A DNA stretch of 64,000 nucleotides from Pseudomonas sivasensis (GTDB lineage Bacteria; Pseudomonadota; Gammaproteobacteria; Pseudomonadales; Pseudomonadaceae). Position numbers and translations under genes: made by a program. Location of the stretch: assembly GCF_013778505.1 (NCBI RefSeq), contig NZ_JAAOWU010000003.1, positions 62,001-126,000 of the forward strand, in the 5' to 3' direction. Below, piece after piece: positions 17,064-26,471 of the stretch; within the stretch, counting starts at the first letter, position 1; each line of letters opens with the position of its first letter. The notes below the pieces were generated by a model. It was given only the letters and a program-made list of their open reading frames with translations. It did no database searches and was not told the DNA's origin.

Positions 17064-17816
17064 GTGGCTAATTTGCGCATTGAAGTGATCAGTTTGTTTC
17101 CCGAGATGTTCTCCGCCATCAGCGAGTACGGCATCACCAGTCGGGCGGTGAAACAGGGGCTGTTGCAGCTCACCTGTTGGAACCCGCGAGACTACACGAC
17201 GGATCGACATCACACTGTGGACGATCGCCCATTTGGCGGTGGCCCGGGCATGGTGATGAAGATCAAGCCCCTGGAAGACGCGTTGGTTCAGGCCAAGGCA
17301 GCTGCTGGGGAGAAGGCGAAGGTAATTTACCTGTCCCCTCAAGGCCGTCAGCTGAAACAGGCGGCGGTACGCGAACTGGCGAATGAGGAAGCATTAATCC
17401 TGATTGCCGGTCGCTATGAAGGCATTGACGAGCGCTTTATTGAGGCTCATGTCGATGAAGAGTGGTCGATTGGGGACTATGTCCTGTCTGGCGGCGAGCT
17501 GCCGGCGATGGTCCTGATAGATGCGGTTACACGACTGCTGCCTGGAGCTTTAGGGCATGCGGACTCCGCGGAGGAAGATTCCTTCACGGATGGTTTGCTG
17601 GATTGCCCGCACTACACCCGTCCGGAGGTGTATGCGGATCAGCGTGTTCCCGACGTATTGCTAAGTGGCAATCACGCACACATCCGGCGTTGGCGTTTAC
17701 AGCAGTCCCTTGGTCGGACCTATGAACGACGCGCCGATCTTCTGGAAAGCCGCTCGCTTTCTGGAGAAGAGAAGAAGCTGCTCGAGGAATACATCCTCGC
17801 GCGGGACGATAGTTAA
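17064..17816 (+). CDS. trmD: tRNA (guanine-37-N1)-methyltransferase
   Basis: TrmD methylates G37 of tRNAs reading codons starting with C, using AdoMet bound in a knotted fold. Motifs visible in the 250-residue protein are [38 protein letters not shown] and the knot region [21 protein letters not shown] chose the GTG at 17064 ([16 protein letters not shown]), which matches family N-termini. An ATG at 17043 is in frame but would overlap rimM and add an unrelated seven-residue tail. Confidence 0.97.
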   Translation: MANLRIEVISLFPEMFSAISEYGITSRAVKQGLLQLTCWNPRDYTTDRHHTVDDRPFGGGPGMVMKIKPLEDALVQAKAAAGEKAKVIYLSPQGRQLKQAAVRELANEEALILIAGRYEGIDERFIEAHVDEEWSIGDYVLSGGELPAMVLIDAVTRLLPGALGHADSAEEDSFTDGLLDCPHYTRPEVYADQRVPDVLLSGNHAHIRRWRLQQSLGRTYERRADLLESRSLSGEEKKLLEEYILARDDS

Positions 17817-17861
17817 CAACGTATCGATGGTAGGTCCATTGACTTACCTTAGGAGCACAGC

Positions 17862-18212
17862 ATGACTAACAAAATCATCCTTGCACTCGAAGCAGAGCAG
17901 ATGACCAAAGAGATCCCTACCTTTGCCCCGGGCGACACTATTGTCGTTCAGGTGAAAGTGAAGGAAGGCGACCGTTCGCGTCTGCAAGCGTTCGAAGGCG
18001 TGGTAATCGCCAAGCGTAACCGTGGTGTGAACAGTGCTTTCACTGTTCGTAAAATCTCCAACGGTGTTGGCGTAGAGCGTACTTTCCAGACCTACAGCCC
18101 GCAAATCGACAGCATGGCCGTTAAGCGTCGCGGTGACGTACGTAAAGCCAAGCTGTACTACCTGCGTGACCTGTCCGGTAAAGCAGCTCGCATCAAGGAA
18201 AAACTGGCTTAA
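17862..18212 (+). CDS. rplS: 50S ribosomal protein L19
   Basis: L19 sits at the interface of the ribosomal subunits. The 116-residue sequence contains [35 protein letters not shown] (residues about 22-56) and [29 protein letters not shown] at the end. AGGAGC lies seven or so bases ahead of the ATG. It is last in the operon and is followed by a strong terminator. Confidence 0.98.
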
Positions 18213-18231
18213 GTCCAGCTTTCCGATGCAG

Positions 18232-18260
18232 AAAAAAGCAGCCTACGGGCTGCTTTTTTG
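18232..18260 (+). terminator. Rho-independent terminator of the rpsP operon
   Basis: AAAAAAGCAGCC and GGCTGCTTTTTT form a clean stem with a short loop, followed by the T-run, 19 bases after the rplS stop. Confidence 0.9.
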
Positions 18261-18294
18261 TGCCTGAAATTTGTCCATTTTCCGGTATTTGCCC

Positions 18295-18708
18295 ATGACT
18301 ACTCGCCTCGAAGAAATTCAGCGCCGTACTGACCTCTCTGTCACCCATGTGACCAAGGCTGTATTCCCGCCGACGACCAACCACCACAACACCTTGTTCG
18401 GCGGCACTGCACTGGCCTGGATGGATGAAGTATCGTTCATCACCGCCACGCGTTTTTGCCGTTTGCCGTTGGTGACGGTTTCTACCGACCGCATCGACTT
18501 CAATCATGCGATCCCGGCGGGTTCCATCGTTGAGCTGATCGGCCGTGTGATCAAGGTCGGCAACACCAGTCTCAAGGTTGAGGTTGAAGTGTTCGTCGAG
18601 AGCATGAGTGCCGATGGACGTGAAAAGGCGATCCAGGGCGTGTTCAGCTTTGTCGCGATTGATGCGGACAAGCGCCCAGTACCTGTGCTGCCGGGATTTG
18701 CAAACTGA
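18295..18708 (+). CDS. Acyl-CoA thioesterase (hotdog fold)
   Basis: A 137-residue single-hotdog thioesterase. The signature TNHHNTLFGGTALAWMDEVSFITATRF with the catalytic Asp/Glu region, and VTVSTDRIDFNHAIPAGSIVELIGRV, place it with the YciA/acyl-CoA hydrolase group, which release free fatty acids from acyl-CoA. The physiological chain length cannot be read. I chose the ATG at 18295 (MTTRLEEIQRR); an in-frame ATG at 18271 lies just behind the rplS terminator. Confidence 0.9.
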   Translation: MTTRLEEIQRRTDLSVTHVTKAVFPPTTNHHNTLFGGTALAWMDEVSFITATRFCRLPLVTVSTDRIDFNHAIPAGSIVELIGRVIKVGNTSLKVEVEVFVESMSADGREKAIQGVFSFVAIDADKRPVPVLPGFAN

Positions 18709-18718
18709 AACATCCTTT

Positions 18719-18748
18719 TGTAGGAGCCGGCAAGCCGACTTCTACATG
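18719..18748. repeat. Single REP-like palindrome
   Basis: TGTAGGAGCCGGCAAGCC followed by GACTTCTACA makes an imperfect hairpin between the thioesterase gene and xerD. It belongs to a different Pseudomonas repeat type from the GTGGGAGG REPINs and is unpaired. Confidence 0.55.
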
Positions 18749-18786
18749 CGGTAGCATCCCCCTATTCTTTTCTGCTTCGAGCCCTC

Positions 18787-19683
18787 ATGCCTGCTATCGA
18801 CCACCCCCTGATCGACCGCTTCCTCGACGCCCTCTGGCTGGAAAAAGGCCTTTCGGATAACACTCGCCAGGCTTACCGCAGTGACCTGGCGCTGTTCAAC
18901 GGCTGGCTGCAGGAGAATAACCTTGAGCTGGTCAGCGCTGGCCGTGAGCTGATCCTCGATCACTTGGCCTGGCGCCTGGATCAGAATTACAAGCCGCGCT
19001 CCACTGCACGTTTTCTATCTGGTGTACGTGGCTTTTATCGCTATCTGCTGCGAGAAAAGCTGATTGCCCTGGACCCGACCTTGCAGGTCGACATGCCGCA
19101 ACTGGGCAGGCCATTGCCCAAATCCCTATCGGAAGCCGACGTCGACGCCTTGCTCGCCGCCCCTGACCTGAGCGAAGCCATCGGCCAGCGTGACCGCGCG
19201 ATGCTCGAAGTGTTGTACGCATGCGGGCTGCGGGTTACCGAGCTGATCAGCCTGACCCTGGAGCAGGTTAACCTGCGTCAGGGCGTGCTGCGTGTGATGG
19301 GCAAGGGCAGTAAGGAGCGGCTGGTGCCGATGGGGGAGGAGGCGATTGTGTGGGTCGAGCGTTATATGCGCGATGCCCGTGGCGAATTGCTCGGTGGGCG
19401 CCCCAGCGATGTGCTGTTTCCCAGCCTGCGCGGTGAGCAAATGACCCGCCAGACTTTCTGGCATCGCATCAAGCACCAGGCCAAGGTCGCCGGAATTGGC
19501 AAGAGCCTGTCTCCCCACACGCTACGCCATGCATTTGCCACCCATTTGCTCAACCACGGTGCGGATTTACGCGTGGTGCAAATGCTGCTCGGGCACAGCG
19601 ACTTATCCACCACCCAGATCTACACCCATGTGGCGCGTGCGCGATTGCAGGATATGCACGCCAAGCACCACCCGCGAGGCTGA
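18787..19683 (+). CDS. xerD: Site-specific tyrosine recombinase XerD
   Basis: XerD with XerC resolves chromosome dimers at dif. The 298-residue protein has the SAM-like N-terminal domain and the full catalytic set: Arg in ACGLRVTELI, Lys in GKGSKERLVP, HTLRHAFATHLL, the His in GHSDLSTTQ and the nucleophile Tyr in QIYTHVARARL. Its place next to dsbC and hom is standard for Pseudomonas. It is therefore a housekeeping recombinase and not a sign of a mobile element. Confidence 0.97.
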   Translation: MPAIDHPLIDRFLDALWLEKGLSDNTRQAYRSDLALFNGWLQENNLELVSAGRELILDHLAWRLDQNYKPRSTARFLSGVRGFYRYLLREKLIALDPTLQVDMPQLGRPLPKSLSEADVDALLAAPDLSEAIGQRDRAMLEVLYACGLRVTELISLTLEQVNLRQGVLRVMGKGSKERLVPMGEEAIVWVERYMRDARGELLGGRPSDVLFPSLRGEQMTRQTFWHRIKHQAKVAGIGKSLSPHTLRHAFATHLLNHGADLRVVQMLLGHSDLSTTQIYTHVARARLQDMHAKHHPRG

Positions 19684-19827
19684 AAACCGCCAATTTATCC
19701 CGCCGCGGGCTGCCCTGCGGCCCAACTGTGGTAGGCTTTGTCGGTTAGCAAAGGTGACGGTCCCGACCCGTGTCTACAGAGACAGCGGTGTTCCTTCCCG
19801 TCCCTACATCTGCCTTCAGGAGTTCCC

Positions 19828-20559
19828 ATGCGCTTGACCCAGATTATTGCCGCCGCAGCCATTGCGTTGGTTTCCACCTTTGCCGTCGCCGATGATGCTG
19901 CCGAGCAGACCATCCGCAAGAGCCTGGCCAACCTGCAACTTGATACCCCGATCGAAAGCATCAGCGCCAGCCCGATGGCCGGCCTGTATGAAGTCAAGCT
20001 CAAGGGTAGCCGCGTGTTGTACGCCAGTGCCGATGGCCAGTACATCGTCCAGGGTTACCTGTTCCAGTTGAAAGACGGCAAGCCGGTCAACCTGACTGAG
20101 AAAGCCGAGCGTCTGGGCGTGTCCAAATTGATCAATGGCATTCCGGTGGCCGAGACTGTGGTGTACCCGGCCATCGGCGAGACCAAGACTCACATTACCG
20201 TGTTTACGGACACCACCTGCCCGTACTGCCATAAGCTGCACGCCGAAGTGCCTGCGTTGAACAAGCTGGGTGTGGAAGTGCGCTACGTAGCGTTTCCGCG
20301 TCAGGGCCTGGGTTCGCCGGGTGACGAACAATTGCAGGCGGTCTGGTGCTCGGCCGATAAGAAAGCGGCCATGGACAAGATGGTCGACGGCAAGGAAATC
20401 AAGGCCGCCAAGTGCGCCAATCCGGTCTCCAAGCAGTTCGCATTGGGCCAGTCCATTGGCGTGAACGGTACACCGGCTATCGTTTTGGCTGACGGCCAGG
20501 TTATTCCGGGCTACCAGCCGGCGCCACAAGTTGCCAAACTGGCGCTGAGTGCCAAATAA
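19828..20559 (+). CDS. dsbC: Thiol:disulfide interchange protein DsbC
   Basis: DsbC is the periplasmic disulfide isomerase. The 243-residue protein begins with a signal peptide (MRLTQIIAAAAIALVSTFAVA), then a dimerisation domain and a thioredoxin-like domain with the active site TTCPYCHKLH. The second structural cysteine pair, WCSADKKAAMDKM...AAKCANP, is also present. The ATG at 19828 has AGGAG ahead of it. A terminator and then the hom gene follow. Confidence 0.96.
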   Translation: MRLTQIIAAAAIALVSTFAVADDAAEQTIRKSLANLQLDTPIESISASPMAGLYEVKLKGSRVLYASADGQYIVQGYLFQLKDGKPVNLTEKAERLGVSKLINGIPVAETVVYPAIGETKTHITVFTDTTCPYCHKLHAEVPALNKLGVEVRYVAFPRQGLGSPGDEQLQAVWCSADKKAAMDKMVDGKEIKAAKCANPVSKQFALGQSIGVNGTPAIVLADGQVIPGYQPAPQVAKLALSAK

Positions 20560-20620
20560 ACAAGCATCGTCGAACCTTTGACGATCATGGCTCGTTGATC
20601 AGTCGACGGGTCATTAATTG

Positions 20621-20645
20621 AAAGCCGCAGTTGTGCGGCTGTTTT
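20621..20645 (+). terminator. Terminator after dsbC
   Basis: AGCCGCA and TGCGGCT pair, followed by GTTTT. It lies 62 bases after the dsbC stop and ahead of hom. Confidence 0.75.
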
Positions 20646-20647
20646 CC

Positions 20648-20670
20648 ACGGCCGACCTAGCGTCGGCCGT
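20648..20670 (+). other. Stem-loop in the hom leader
   Basis: ACGGCCGAC and GTCGGCCGT form a 9-base perfect stem around CTAGC only six bases before the GGGGAG ribosome-binding site of hom. It is too close to the start to be an ordinary terminator and might influence translation. Confidence 0.5.
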
Positions 20671-20688
20671 TTCATGGGGAGTTCTTCA

Positions 20689-21993
20689 GTGAAACCGGTC
20701 AAAGTAGGCATCTGTGGTTTAGGGACCGTCGGTGGCGGCACCTTCAACGTACTTCAGCGTAATGCTGAAGAAATTTCCCGCCGTGCAGGGCGCGGGATTG
20801 AAGTGGCGCAAATTGCCACGCGTTCGCCAAAGCCTCAGTTCGAAACGACCGGTATTGCGATTACCAACGATGTCTTCGCCGTGGCCACCAATCCGGAGAT
20901 CGATATCGTCATCGAGCTGGTAGGCGGCTATACCGTTGCCCGTGAGCTGGTGCTCAAAGCCATCGAGAACGGCAAGCACGTGGTCACTGCCAACAAGGCG
21001 CTGATCGCCGTGCACGGCAACGAGATCTTCGCCAAGGCGCGTGAGAAGGGCGTGATCGTAGCGTTCGAAGCCGCAGTAGCCGGTGGTATCCCGGTGATCA
21101 AGGCGATACGTGAAGGCTTGTCCGCCAACCGTATCAACTGGGTGGCCGGCATCATCAACGGCACCGGTAACTTCATTCTCACCGAAATGCGTGAGAAGGG
21201 CCGTACCTTCGAAGACGTGCTGGCAGAAGCCCAGGCTCTGGGTTACGCCGAAGCCGACCCGACTTTCGACGTGGAGGGGATCGACGCGGCCCACAAGCTG
21301 ACCATCCTGGCGTCCATCGCCTTTGGTATCCCGCTGCAGTTCGACAAGGCCTACACCGAAGGCATCACCAAGCTGACCACGGCCGACGTGAACTACGCCG
21401 AAGCCCTGGGCTACCGCATCAAGCATCTTGGCGTAGCGCGCAGCACTCCGGCTGGTATCGAGCTGCGTGTGCACCCGACGCTGATCCCCGCCGATCGCCT
21501 GATCGCCAACGTCAACGGCGTGATGAACGCAGTGATGGTTAACGGTGACGCTGCGGGTTCCACGCTGTTCTACGGCGCCGGCGCTGGTATGGAGCCGACC
21601 GCTTCCTCGGTGATCGCCGACTTGGTAGACGTGGTTCGCGCCATGACCAGCGACCCGGAAAACCGCGTCCCGCACCTGGCCTTCCAGCCTGATTCACTGT
21701 CGGCCCACCCGATCCTGCCTATCGAAGCGTGCGAAAGTGCCTACTACCTGCGCATCCAGGCCAAGGATCATCCGGGCGTATTGGCCCAGGTCGCCAGCAT
21801 CCTGTCGGAGCGCGGTATCAACATCGAGTCGATCATGCAGAAGGAAGTCGAGGAGCAAAATGGCCAGGTGCCGATGATCCTGCTGACCCACCGCGTGCTT
21901 GAGCAGCACATCAACGACGCCATCACCGCGCTGGAAGCCTTGCAAGGCGTTGTCGGCCCGGTCGTTCGTATTCGTGTTGAACACCTGAACTAA
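20689..21993 (+). CDS. hom: Homoserine dehydrogenase
   Basis: Homoserine dehydrogenase reduces aspartate semialdehyde to homoserine, a branch point to threonine and methionine. The 434-residue protein shows the NAD(P)-binding VKVGICGLGTVGGGTF, the catalytic region NGTGNFILTEM and DPTFDVEGIDAAHKL, and a C-terminal ACT domain (about residues 350-430) for feedback by threonine. The GTG at 20689 is used because GGGGAG stands seven bases ahead of it and homologues begin MKPVKVGICG. The gene is 66 bases ahead of thrC. Confidence 0.96.
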   Translation: MKPVKVGICGLGTVGGGTFNVLQRNAEEISRRAGRGIEVAQIATRSPKPQFETTGIAITNDVFAVATNPEIDIVIELVGGYTVARELVLKAIENGKHVVTANKALIAVHGNEIFAKAREKGVIVAFEAAVAGGIPVIKAIREGLSANRINWVAGIINGTGNFILTEMREKGRTFEDVLAEAQALGYAEADPTFDVEGIDAAHKLTILASIAFGIPLQFDKAYTEGITKLTTADVNYAEALGYRIKHLGVARSTPAGIELRVHPTLIPADRLIANVNGVMNAVMVNGDAAGSTLFYGAGAGMEPTASSVIADLVDVVRAMTSDPENRVPHLAFQPDSLSAHPILPIEACESAYYLRIQAKDHPGVLAQVASILSERGINIESIMQKEVEEQNGQVPMILLTHRVLEQHINDAITALEALQGVVGPVVRIRVEHLN

Positions 21994-22059
21994 CCGATTG
22001 TTCCAGGGGCCCCGCGCGTTCGGCGGCCTCTGTTCGAGAATGTTTTAGAGGAGCCAGTC

Positions 22060-23469
22060 ATGCGTTACATCAGCACCCGCGGCCAGGCACCGGCCCTGAA
22101 TTTCGAAGACGTTTTGCTGGCAGGCCTTGCCACTGACGGCGGCCTGTACGTGCCGGAAAACCTGCCACGCTTCACTCAGGAAGAAATCGCCTCCTGGGCC
22201 GGGCTGCCGTACCACGAACTGGCGTTCCGAGTGATGCGTCCATTCGTCACCGGCAGCATTCCAGATGCGGACTTCAAGAAGATTCTGGAAGAAACATACG
22301 GCGTGTTTTCCCACAGCGCCATCGCTCCGTTGCGCCAACTGAACGGCAATGAGTGGGTGCTGGAACTGTTCCACGGCCCGACTCTGGCGTTCAAGGACTT
22401 TGCCCTGCAACTGCTCGGTCGCCTGTTGGATTATGTGTTGGAGAAGCGCGGCGAGCGCGTTGTGATCATCGGCGCTACCTCCGGTGATACCGGTTCGGCC
22501 GCCATCGAAGGTTGCAAGCACTGCGAAAACGTCGACATCTTCATCCTGCACCCGCACAAGCGTGTGTCGGAAGTGCAGCGCCGTCAGATGACCACCATCT
22601 TTGGCGAGAACATCCACAACATCGCCATCGAAGGCAACTTCGATGACTGCCAGGAAATGGTCAAGAACAGCTTCGCTGACCAGAGCTTCCTCAAGGGCAC
22701 CCGCCTGGTCGCGGTGAACTCGATCAACTGGGCGCGGATCATGGCCCAGATCGTTTACTACTTCCACGCATCCCTACAGTTGGGCGGCCCGGCGCGTTCG
22801 GTGTCGTTCTCGGTGCCGACCGGCAACTTCGGCGATATCTTCGCCGGTTACCTGGCGCGTAACATGGGCCTGCCGATCAACCAGTTGATCGTCGCCACCA
22901 ACCGCAACGACATCCTGCACCGCTTCATGAGCGGCAATCAGTACGTCAAGGAAACCCTGCACGCTACCCTGTCGCCTTCCATGGACATCATGGTCTCGTC
23001 GAACTTCGAACGCCTGCTGTTCGACATGCACGGTCGCAACGGTTCGGCGATTGCCGGCTTGATGGACACCTTCAAGAGCGGCGGCGGTTTCAGCGTTGAT
23101 GAGGAGCGCTGGACCGAAACCCGCAAGCTCTTTGACTCCCTGGCCGTGGACGATGCACAGACCTGCGAGACAATCGCCGAAGTCTATGCCCAGACCGGCG
23201 AACTGCTCGACCCGCACACCGCCATCGGTGTGAAGGCCGCCCGCGAATGCCGTCGCAGCCTGGATATTCCAATGGTGATCCTCGGTACCGCGCACCCGGT
23301 CAAATTCCCGGAAGCGGTGGAGAAAGCCGGTGTTGGCAAGGCGTTGGAGCTGCCGGTGCACTTGACCGACCTGTTCGAGCGCGAAGAGCGTTGCACGGTG
23401 TTGGCCAATGACTTGAAAGCGGTGCAGGCGTTTGTCAGCCAGCACGGCAATCGTGGTAAGCCGTTGTAA
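22060..23469 (+). CDS. thrC: Threonine synthase
   Basis: A PLP enzyme of 469 residues that makes threonine from phosphohomoserine. The sequence starts MRYISTRGQAPALNFEDVLLAGLA, has the PLP-lysine motif HGPTLAFKDFALQLLG, the phosphate loop GATSGDTGSAAIEG and VPTGNFGDIFAGYLA. AGGAG lies just ahead of the ATG. It forms the hom-thrC unit and ends in a strong terminator. Confidence 0.97.
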   Translation: MRYISTRGQAPALNFEDVLLAGLATDGGLYVPENLPRFTQEEIASWAGLPYHELAFRVMRPFVTGSIPDADFKKILEETYGVFSHSAIAPLRQLNGNEWVLELFHGPTLAFKDFALQLLGRLLDYVLEKRGERVVIIGATSGDTGSAAIEGCKHCENVDIFILHPHKRVSEVQRRQMTTIFGENIHNIAIEGNFDDCQEMVKNSFADQSFLKGTRLVAVNSINWARIMAQIVYYFHASLQLGGPARSVSFSVPTGNFGDIFAGYLARNMGLPINQLIVATNRNDILHRFMSGNQYVKETLHATLSPSMDIMVSSNFERLLFDMHGRNGSAIAGLMDTFKSGGGFSVDEERWTETRKLFDSLAVDDAQTCETIAEVYAQTGELLDPHTAIGVKAARECRRSLDIPMVILGTAHPVKFPEAVEKAGVGKALELPVHLTDLFEREERCTVLANDLKAVQAFVSQHGNRGKPL

Positions 23470-23485
23470 GGCAGACCGCGTACAC

Positions 23486-23526
23486 AAAAACGCCGCTTTC
23501 CCTTGCTGGGTCAGCGGCGTTTTTTG
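23486..23526 (+). terminator. Terminator of hom-thrC
   Basis: AAAAACGCCGCT and AGCGGCGTTTTTT form the stem with T-run, 17 bases after the thrC stop. Confidence 0.88.
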
Positions 23527-23783
23527 TTTTTTGGCAGCGCTCATTAAGTAAAGGGGCGACCTGCGATAGCGCCCGGCCAAACCCCAAACCACCGCCCATT
23601 GCGCAAGCATTTATGTGTCGCCGTTTTTTGCTTGTCATATTGCAAGCGCATGCTGGAAACCTCATCCCCCGGTAACCCCCGTAAATACGAAAAAGCGAAC
23701 TTTCCTACGTCATAACCAGTCACTTAGGATAGATGCAGTTCCCGTTGAAACGATTGTTCCCGAACTATTGAGTGGTGATCGAG
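23527..23783. other. Intergenic stretch after thrC with no gene seen
   Basis: Together with the terminator this gap exceeds 300 bases. I see no convincing reading frame or RNA gene in it. It must hold the promoter of the DUF3509 gene, but no clear -35/-10 pair stands out; a purine-rich region precedes that gene. Confidence 0.5.
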
Positions 23784-24068
23784 ATGGAAAGTATCAGCCT
23801 ATTGCTCGAAGAAGCACTGACCCCTTATCAGGTTACGCTGACCACTGCGGGTGTTCAGGACGAGTGCTTGGTGACAGTAAAGAATCCTACTGGCGCTATT
23901 GTGGTCGAGCGTGAAGTTGACCGTGCCCAATTGATGGATAAACGCGTGCTGGTGGACGTAGTGGACTGCCTGCTGCGTGACATCAAAATTGCAGAAGGCC
24001 GATTGGAACCCTCGGTCATCGCCGCCTTACGCAATGCCGCCCAGACCCGTGGCATTGCCCGCGCATGA
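23784..24068 (+). CDS. DUF3509-domain protein
   Basis: A 94-residue soluble protein, MESISLLLEEALTPYQVTL at the start, then CLVTVKNPTGAIVVEREVD and LLRDIKIAEGRLEPSVIAAL. It matches the DUF3509 family, small proteins found in Pseudomonas and of unknown function. The ATG at 23784 is preferred over a GTG at 23772 in the same frame. It is a single gene between two terminators. Confidence 0.8.
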   Translation: MESISLLLEEALTPYQVTLTTAGVQDECLVTVKNPTGAIVVEREVDRAQLMDKRVLVDVVDCLLRDIKIAEGRLEPSVIAALRNAAQTRGIARA

Positions 24069-24187
24069 AGAATTGTTCATCGATGGAAACTTCCTACGGC
24101 ATGGCCGGTCAGATTTTGTAACAGCAAGAGCAAACATTGTGCTCCGGTGTTTGTGGCTTGCTGTACTGGTCTTTGTTGGCCACGTTT

Positions 24188-24226
24188 AACCCTGAAGTGT
24201 CTCCCCACGCTTCGGGGTTTCTTTTT
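24188..24226 (+). terminator. Terminator between convergent genes
   Basis: AACCCTGAAG pairs with CTTCGGGGTT, followed by TCTTTTTG. It ends the DUF3509 transcript and faces the convergent TIGR02285-type gene. Confidence 0.75.
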
Positions 24227-24238
24227 GCCCGCGATTTG

Positions 24239-25108
24239 TCAGGGCGTAGTCGCGTCTTGGTAAAACTGGACATGGTCGGTCAGATATTGCGCGCGCAGCG
24301 CCGGGTCGAGCCAGGCGGCATAGGCGTGCAGTAGTTGAGCCTGGGGCAGCGCGTTCAACACTTGGTTGATGTGTTCAATTGCCTGGTGGCCCTCAGTCGT
24401 ATCGGAGCAGCCGATATGCACACGCTGGTAGGGCATGACGCCAGCAATCGGATAGAACGCCAAAGTCAGCGGATCAATCCCCTGGCGCAGGGCGTGATAG
24501 CGAATTTCAGTCCAGTAGCCCAGCACGGCTTCCAGGCGACCCAATCGCTGCATTTGCAGCAGGCTGCCCAGGGCGTCGTTTCCGTAGTGCAGCACGCGGG
24601 TGGGCGCATCCGTTTGGTCCAGCATTTCATCGATGAGCGTCCCGTAGCTGCGCTCGGCCACCACGCCCAGGCGTGCGCGCTTATCCAGCAGGAGCGCCGC
24701 GAGGTCCACCCTTTGCTGTGCGACAAGCGGCGCGAGCACGTCACGGCGGTCCTGACGTACCACCACCCCATTACTGACCATTGAAAAAGCCGGGCGCGAA
24801 TACACCACCCACTTGGCCCGTTCTGCGGTCCATAGCATGGTGGGGTCGCAGGTCAGTGCGGGGGTCTGAAGTATCTGCAGGCCGCGTGCACGGTTAACGT
24901 GCAAAATCTTGTGTTGGTACTCGGGCAGGCGCTCCATCAGCATCGGCAGCAATTCGTCGATGACGCCCTGGCCCTTTTGCGGGCCGTCGAGGATGGTCAT
25001 CGGGGGCAGGTCGCGGATTAACCAGGTCAAGGTGTCCGCTGCCTTGGCAGACAGCGGCAGAAGCCCGAGCAACGGTGCACAAACACCCAGGAGCCAACGC
25101 CGCGCCAT
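24239..25108 (-). CDS. TIGR02285-type periplasmic solute-binding-like protein
   Basis: The 289-residue protein starts with a signal peptide (MARRWLLGVCAPLLGLLPLSAKAA) and continues DTLTWLIRDLPPMTILDGPQKGQGVIDELLPML, the opening typical of TIGR02285 proteins. These have the fold of amino-acid-binding ABC periplasmic proteins but stand alone without a permease, as here. The ligand is unknown. It follows the CoA-transferase gene by 16 bases in the same direction, so the two may share a transcript without an obvious functional link. Confidence 0.8.
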   Translation of the reverse strand: MARRWLLGVCAPLLGLLPLSAKAADTLTWLIRDLPPMTILDGPQKGQGVIDELLPMLMERLPEYQHKILHVNRARGLQILQTPALTCDPTMLWTAERAKWVVYSRPAFSMVSNGVVVRQDRRDVLAPLVAQQRVDLAALLLDKRARLGVVAERSYGTLIDEMLDQTDAPTRVLHYGNDALGSLLQMQRLGRLEAVLGYWTEIRYHALRQGIDPLTLAFYPIAGVMPYQRVHIGCSDTTEGHQAIEHINQVLNALPQAQLLHAYAAWLDPALRAQYLTDHVQFYQDATTP

Positions 25109-25124
25109 TATTGCGAGTGCGCCA

Positions 25125-26324
25125 TCAGATCGCGCCTTGTTCACGTAGCCGGGTGATCGCGGCCGCGTCGTAACCCAGCTCGTTAAGCAGCACGTTGGTG
25201 TGCTCGCCCAACTGCGGCCCGACCCACTCGCAGCTCCCGGGCGTGTCCGACAGCTTGGGCACGATGCCCGGCATCTTGAAGTCCTTGCCGCCTGGCAGTT
25301 GCGCCTTGAGGAACATCTCCCGCGCCAGGAATTGCGGATCGCCAAGCATGTCCTCGGCGCTGTAGATCCGGCTGGCGGGTACCTCGGCCTTGTTCAGTTG
25401 CTCCACCACCTGCTCCAGTGACAGCGAATTGACCCAACGATCAATCACGCCATACAGCTCATCACGGCGGGTATCGCGCCCGTCATTGCTCGCCAACTGC
25501 GGATCATTCGCCAGGTCTTCACGGCCAATGGCACTCATAAACCGTTTGAAGATTGCATCCCCATTTGCGCCGATCTGCACATGCTTGCCGTCCGCGCTGG
25601 TATGGATCGACGAAGGTGTAATGCCGGGCATGATGTTGCCGGTGCGCTCACGGATGAATCCGAACACGTCAAACTCAGGAATCATGCTTTCCATCATGGC
25701 GAAGATAGCTTCATACAGCGCCACATCCACCACTTGGCCTACGCCGCCATTCACTTCGCGATGACGCAGCGCCATCAATGCACCGATTACTGCCCACAAC
25801 GCAGCGATGGAGTCGCCAATGGAAATCCCTGTGCGCACCGGCGGGCGGTCCTCGAAACCGGTGATGTAACGCAGCCCGCCCATGGATTCACCGACGGCAC
25901 CGAACCCCGGCTGGTCTTTCATCGGTCCGGTCTGGCCAAAGCCCGAGAGGCGCACCATCACCAGTTTCGGGTTCAGCGCGTGCAGGGTTTCCCAGCTCAG
26001 GCCGAGTTTCTCCAGTACGCCGGGGCGAAAGTTCTCGATGAGGATGTCGGCGTCCGTCAGGAGTTTCTTGAGAATCTCCAGACCGTCCGGGTGCTTTAGG
26101 TTCAGCGTCAGGGATTTTTTGTTGCGTGCCTGCACGAACCACCACAGCGAGGTGCCCTCGTACAGCTTGCGCCATTTGCGCAGCGGATCGCCGCCATTCG
26201 GGGATTCGACCTTGATCACTTCTGCACCAAATTCAGCGCAGATACGCGAAGCGAACGGGCCGGCGATCAGGGTGCCGAGTTCGATGACTTTCAGGCCGGC
26301 AAGCGGTTTGGCATTAAACGACAT
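25125..26324 (-). CDS. CaiB/BaiF family (class III) CoA-transferase
   Basis: A 399-residue CoA-transferase of the formyl-CoA transferase family. The N-terminus GLKVIELGTLIAGPFASRICAEFGAEVIKVESP and the conserved NKKSLTLNLKHPDG and RLSGFGQTGP are visible. The catalytic Asp falls in GISIGDSIAALWAVIGAL. Members move CoA between carboxylic acids by a glutamyl/aspartyl anhydride route; the substrates here are not known. Length is normal and no adjacent ligase or racemase gives a pathway. Confidence 0.92.
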   Translation of the reverse strand: MSFNAKPLAGLKVIELGTLIAGPFASRICAEFGAEVIKVESPNGGDPLRKWRKLYEGTSLWWFVQARNKKSLTLNLKHPDGLEILKKLLTDADILIENFRPGVLEKLGLSWETLHALNPKLVMVRLSGFGQTGPMKDQPGFGAVGESMGGLRYITGFEDRPPVRTGISIGDSIAALWAVIGALMALRHREVNGGVGQVVDVALYEAIFAMMESMIPEFDVFGFIRERTGNIMPGITPSSIHTSADGKHVQIGANGDAIFKRFMSAIGREDLANDPQLASNDGRDTRRDELYGVIDRWVNSLSLEQVVEQLNKAEVPASRIYSAEDMLGDPQFLAREMFLKAQLPGGKDFKMPGIVPKLSDTPGSCEWVGPQLGEHTNVLLNELGYDAAAITRLREQGAI

Positions 26325-26471
26325 GGGGATCCTTGTCTGCGCGGAGCGGGTGTGTGATGCCTTTTAACATAGGCGAGCGGCCAGGGATAAGCGTGAAACA
26401 GCGCAGGATTCGTTGAATGGCACCACCATCAGTTAGACTGGCCGCCTTTCCCTGTCTCTAGAAGCCCGTTC

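Noticed and set aside
18787..19683. Tyrosine recombinase as a sign of an integrated element
   Set aside because: The sequence and neighbours (dsbC, hom) are those of housekeeping XerD; there is no attachment-site duplication or cargo nearby.
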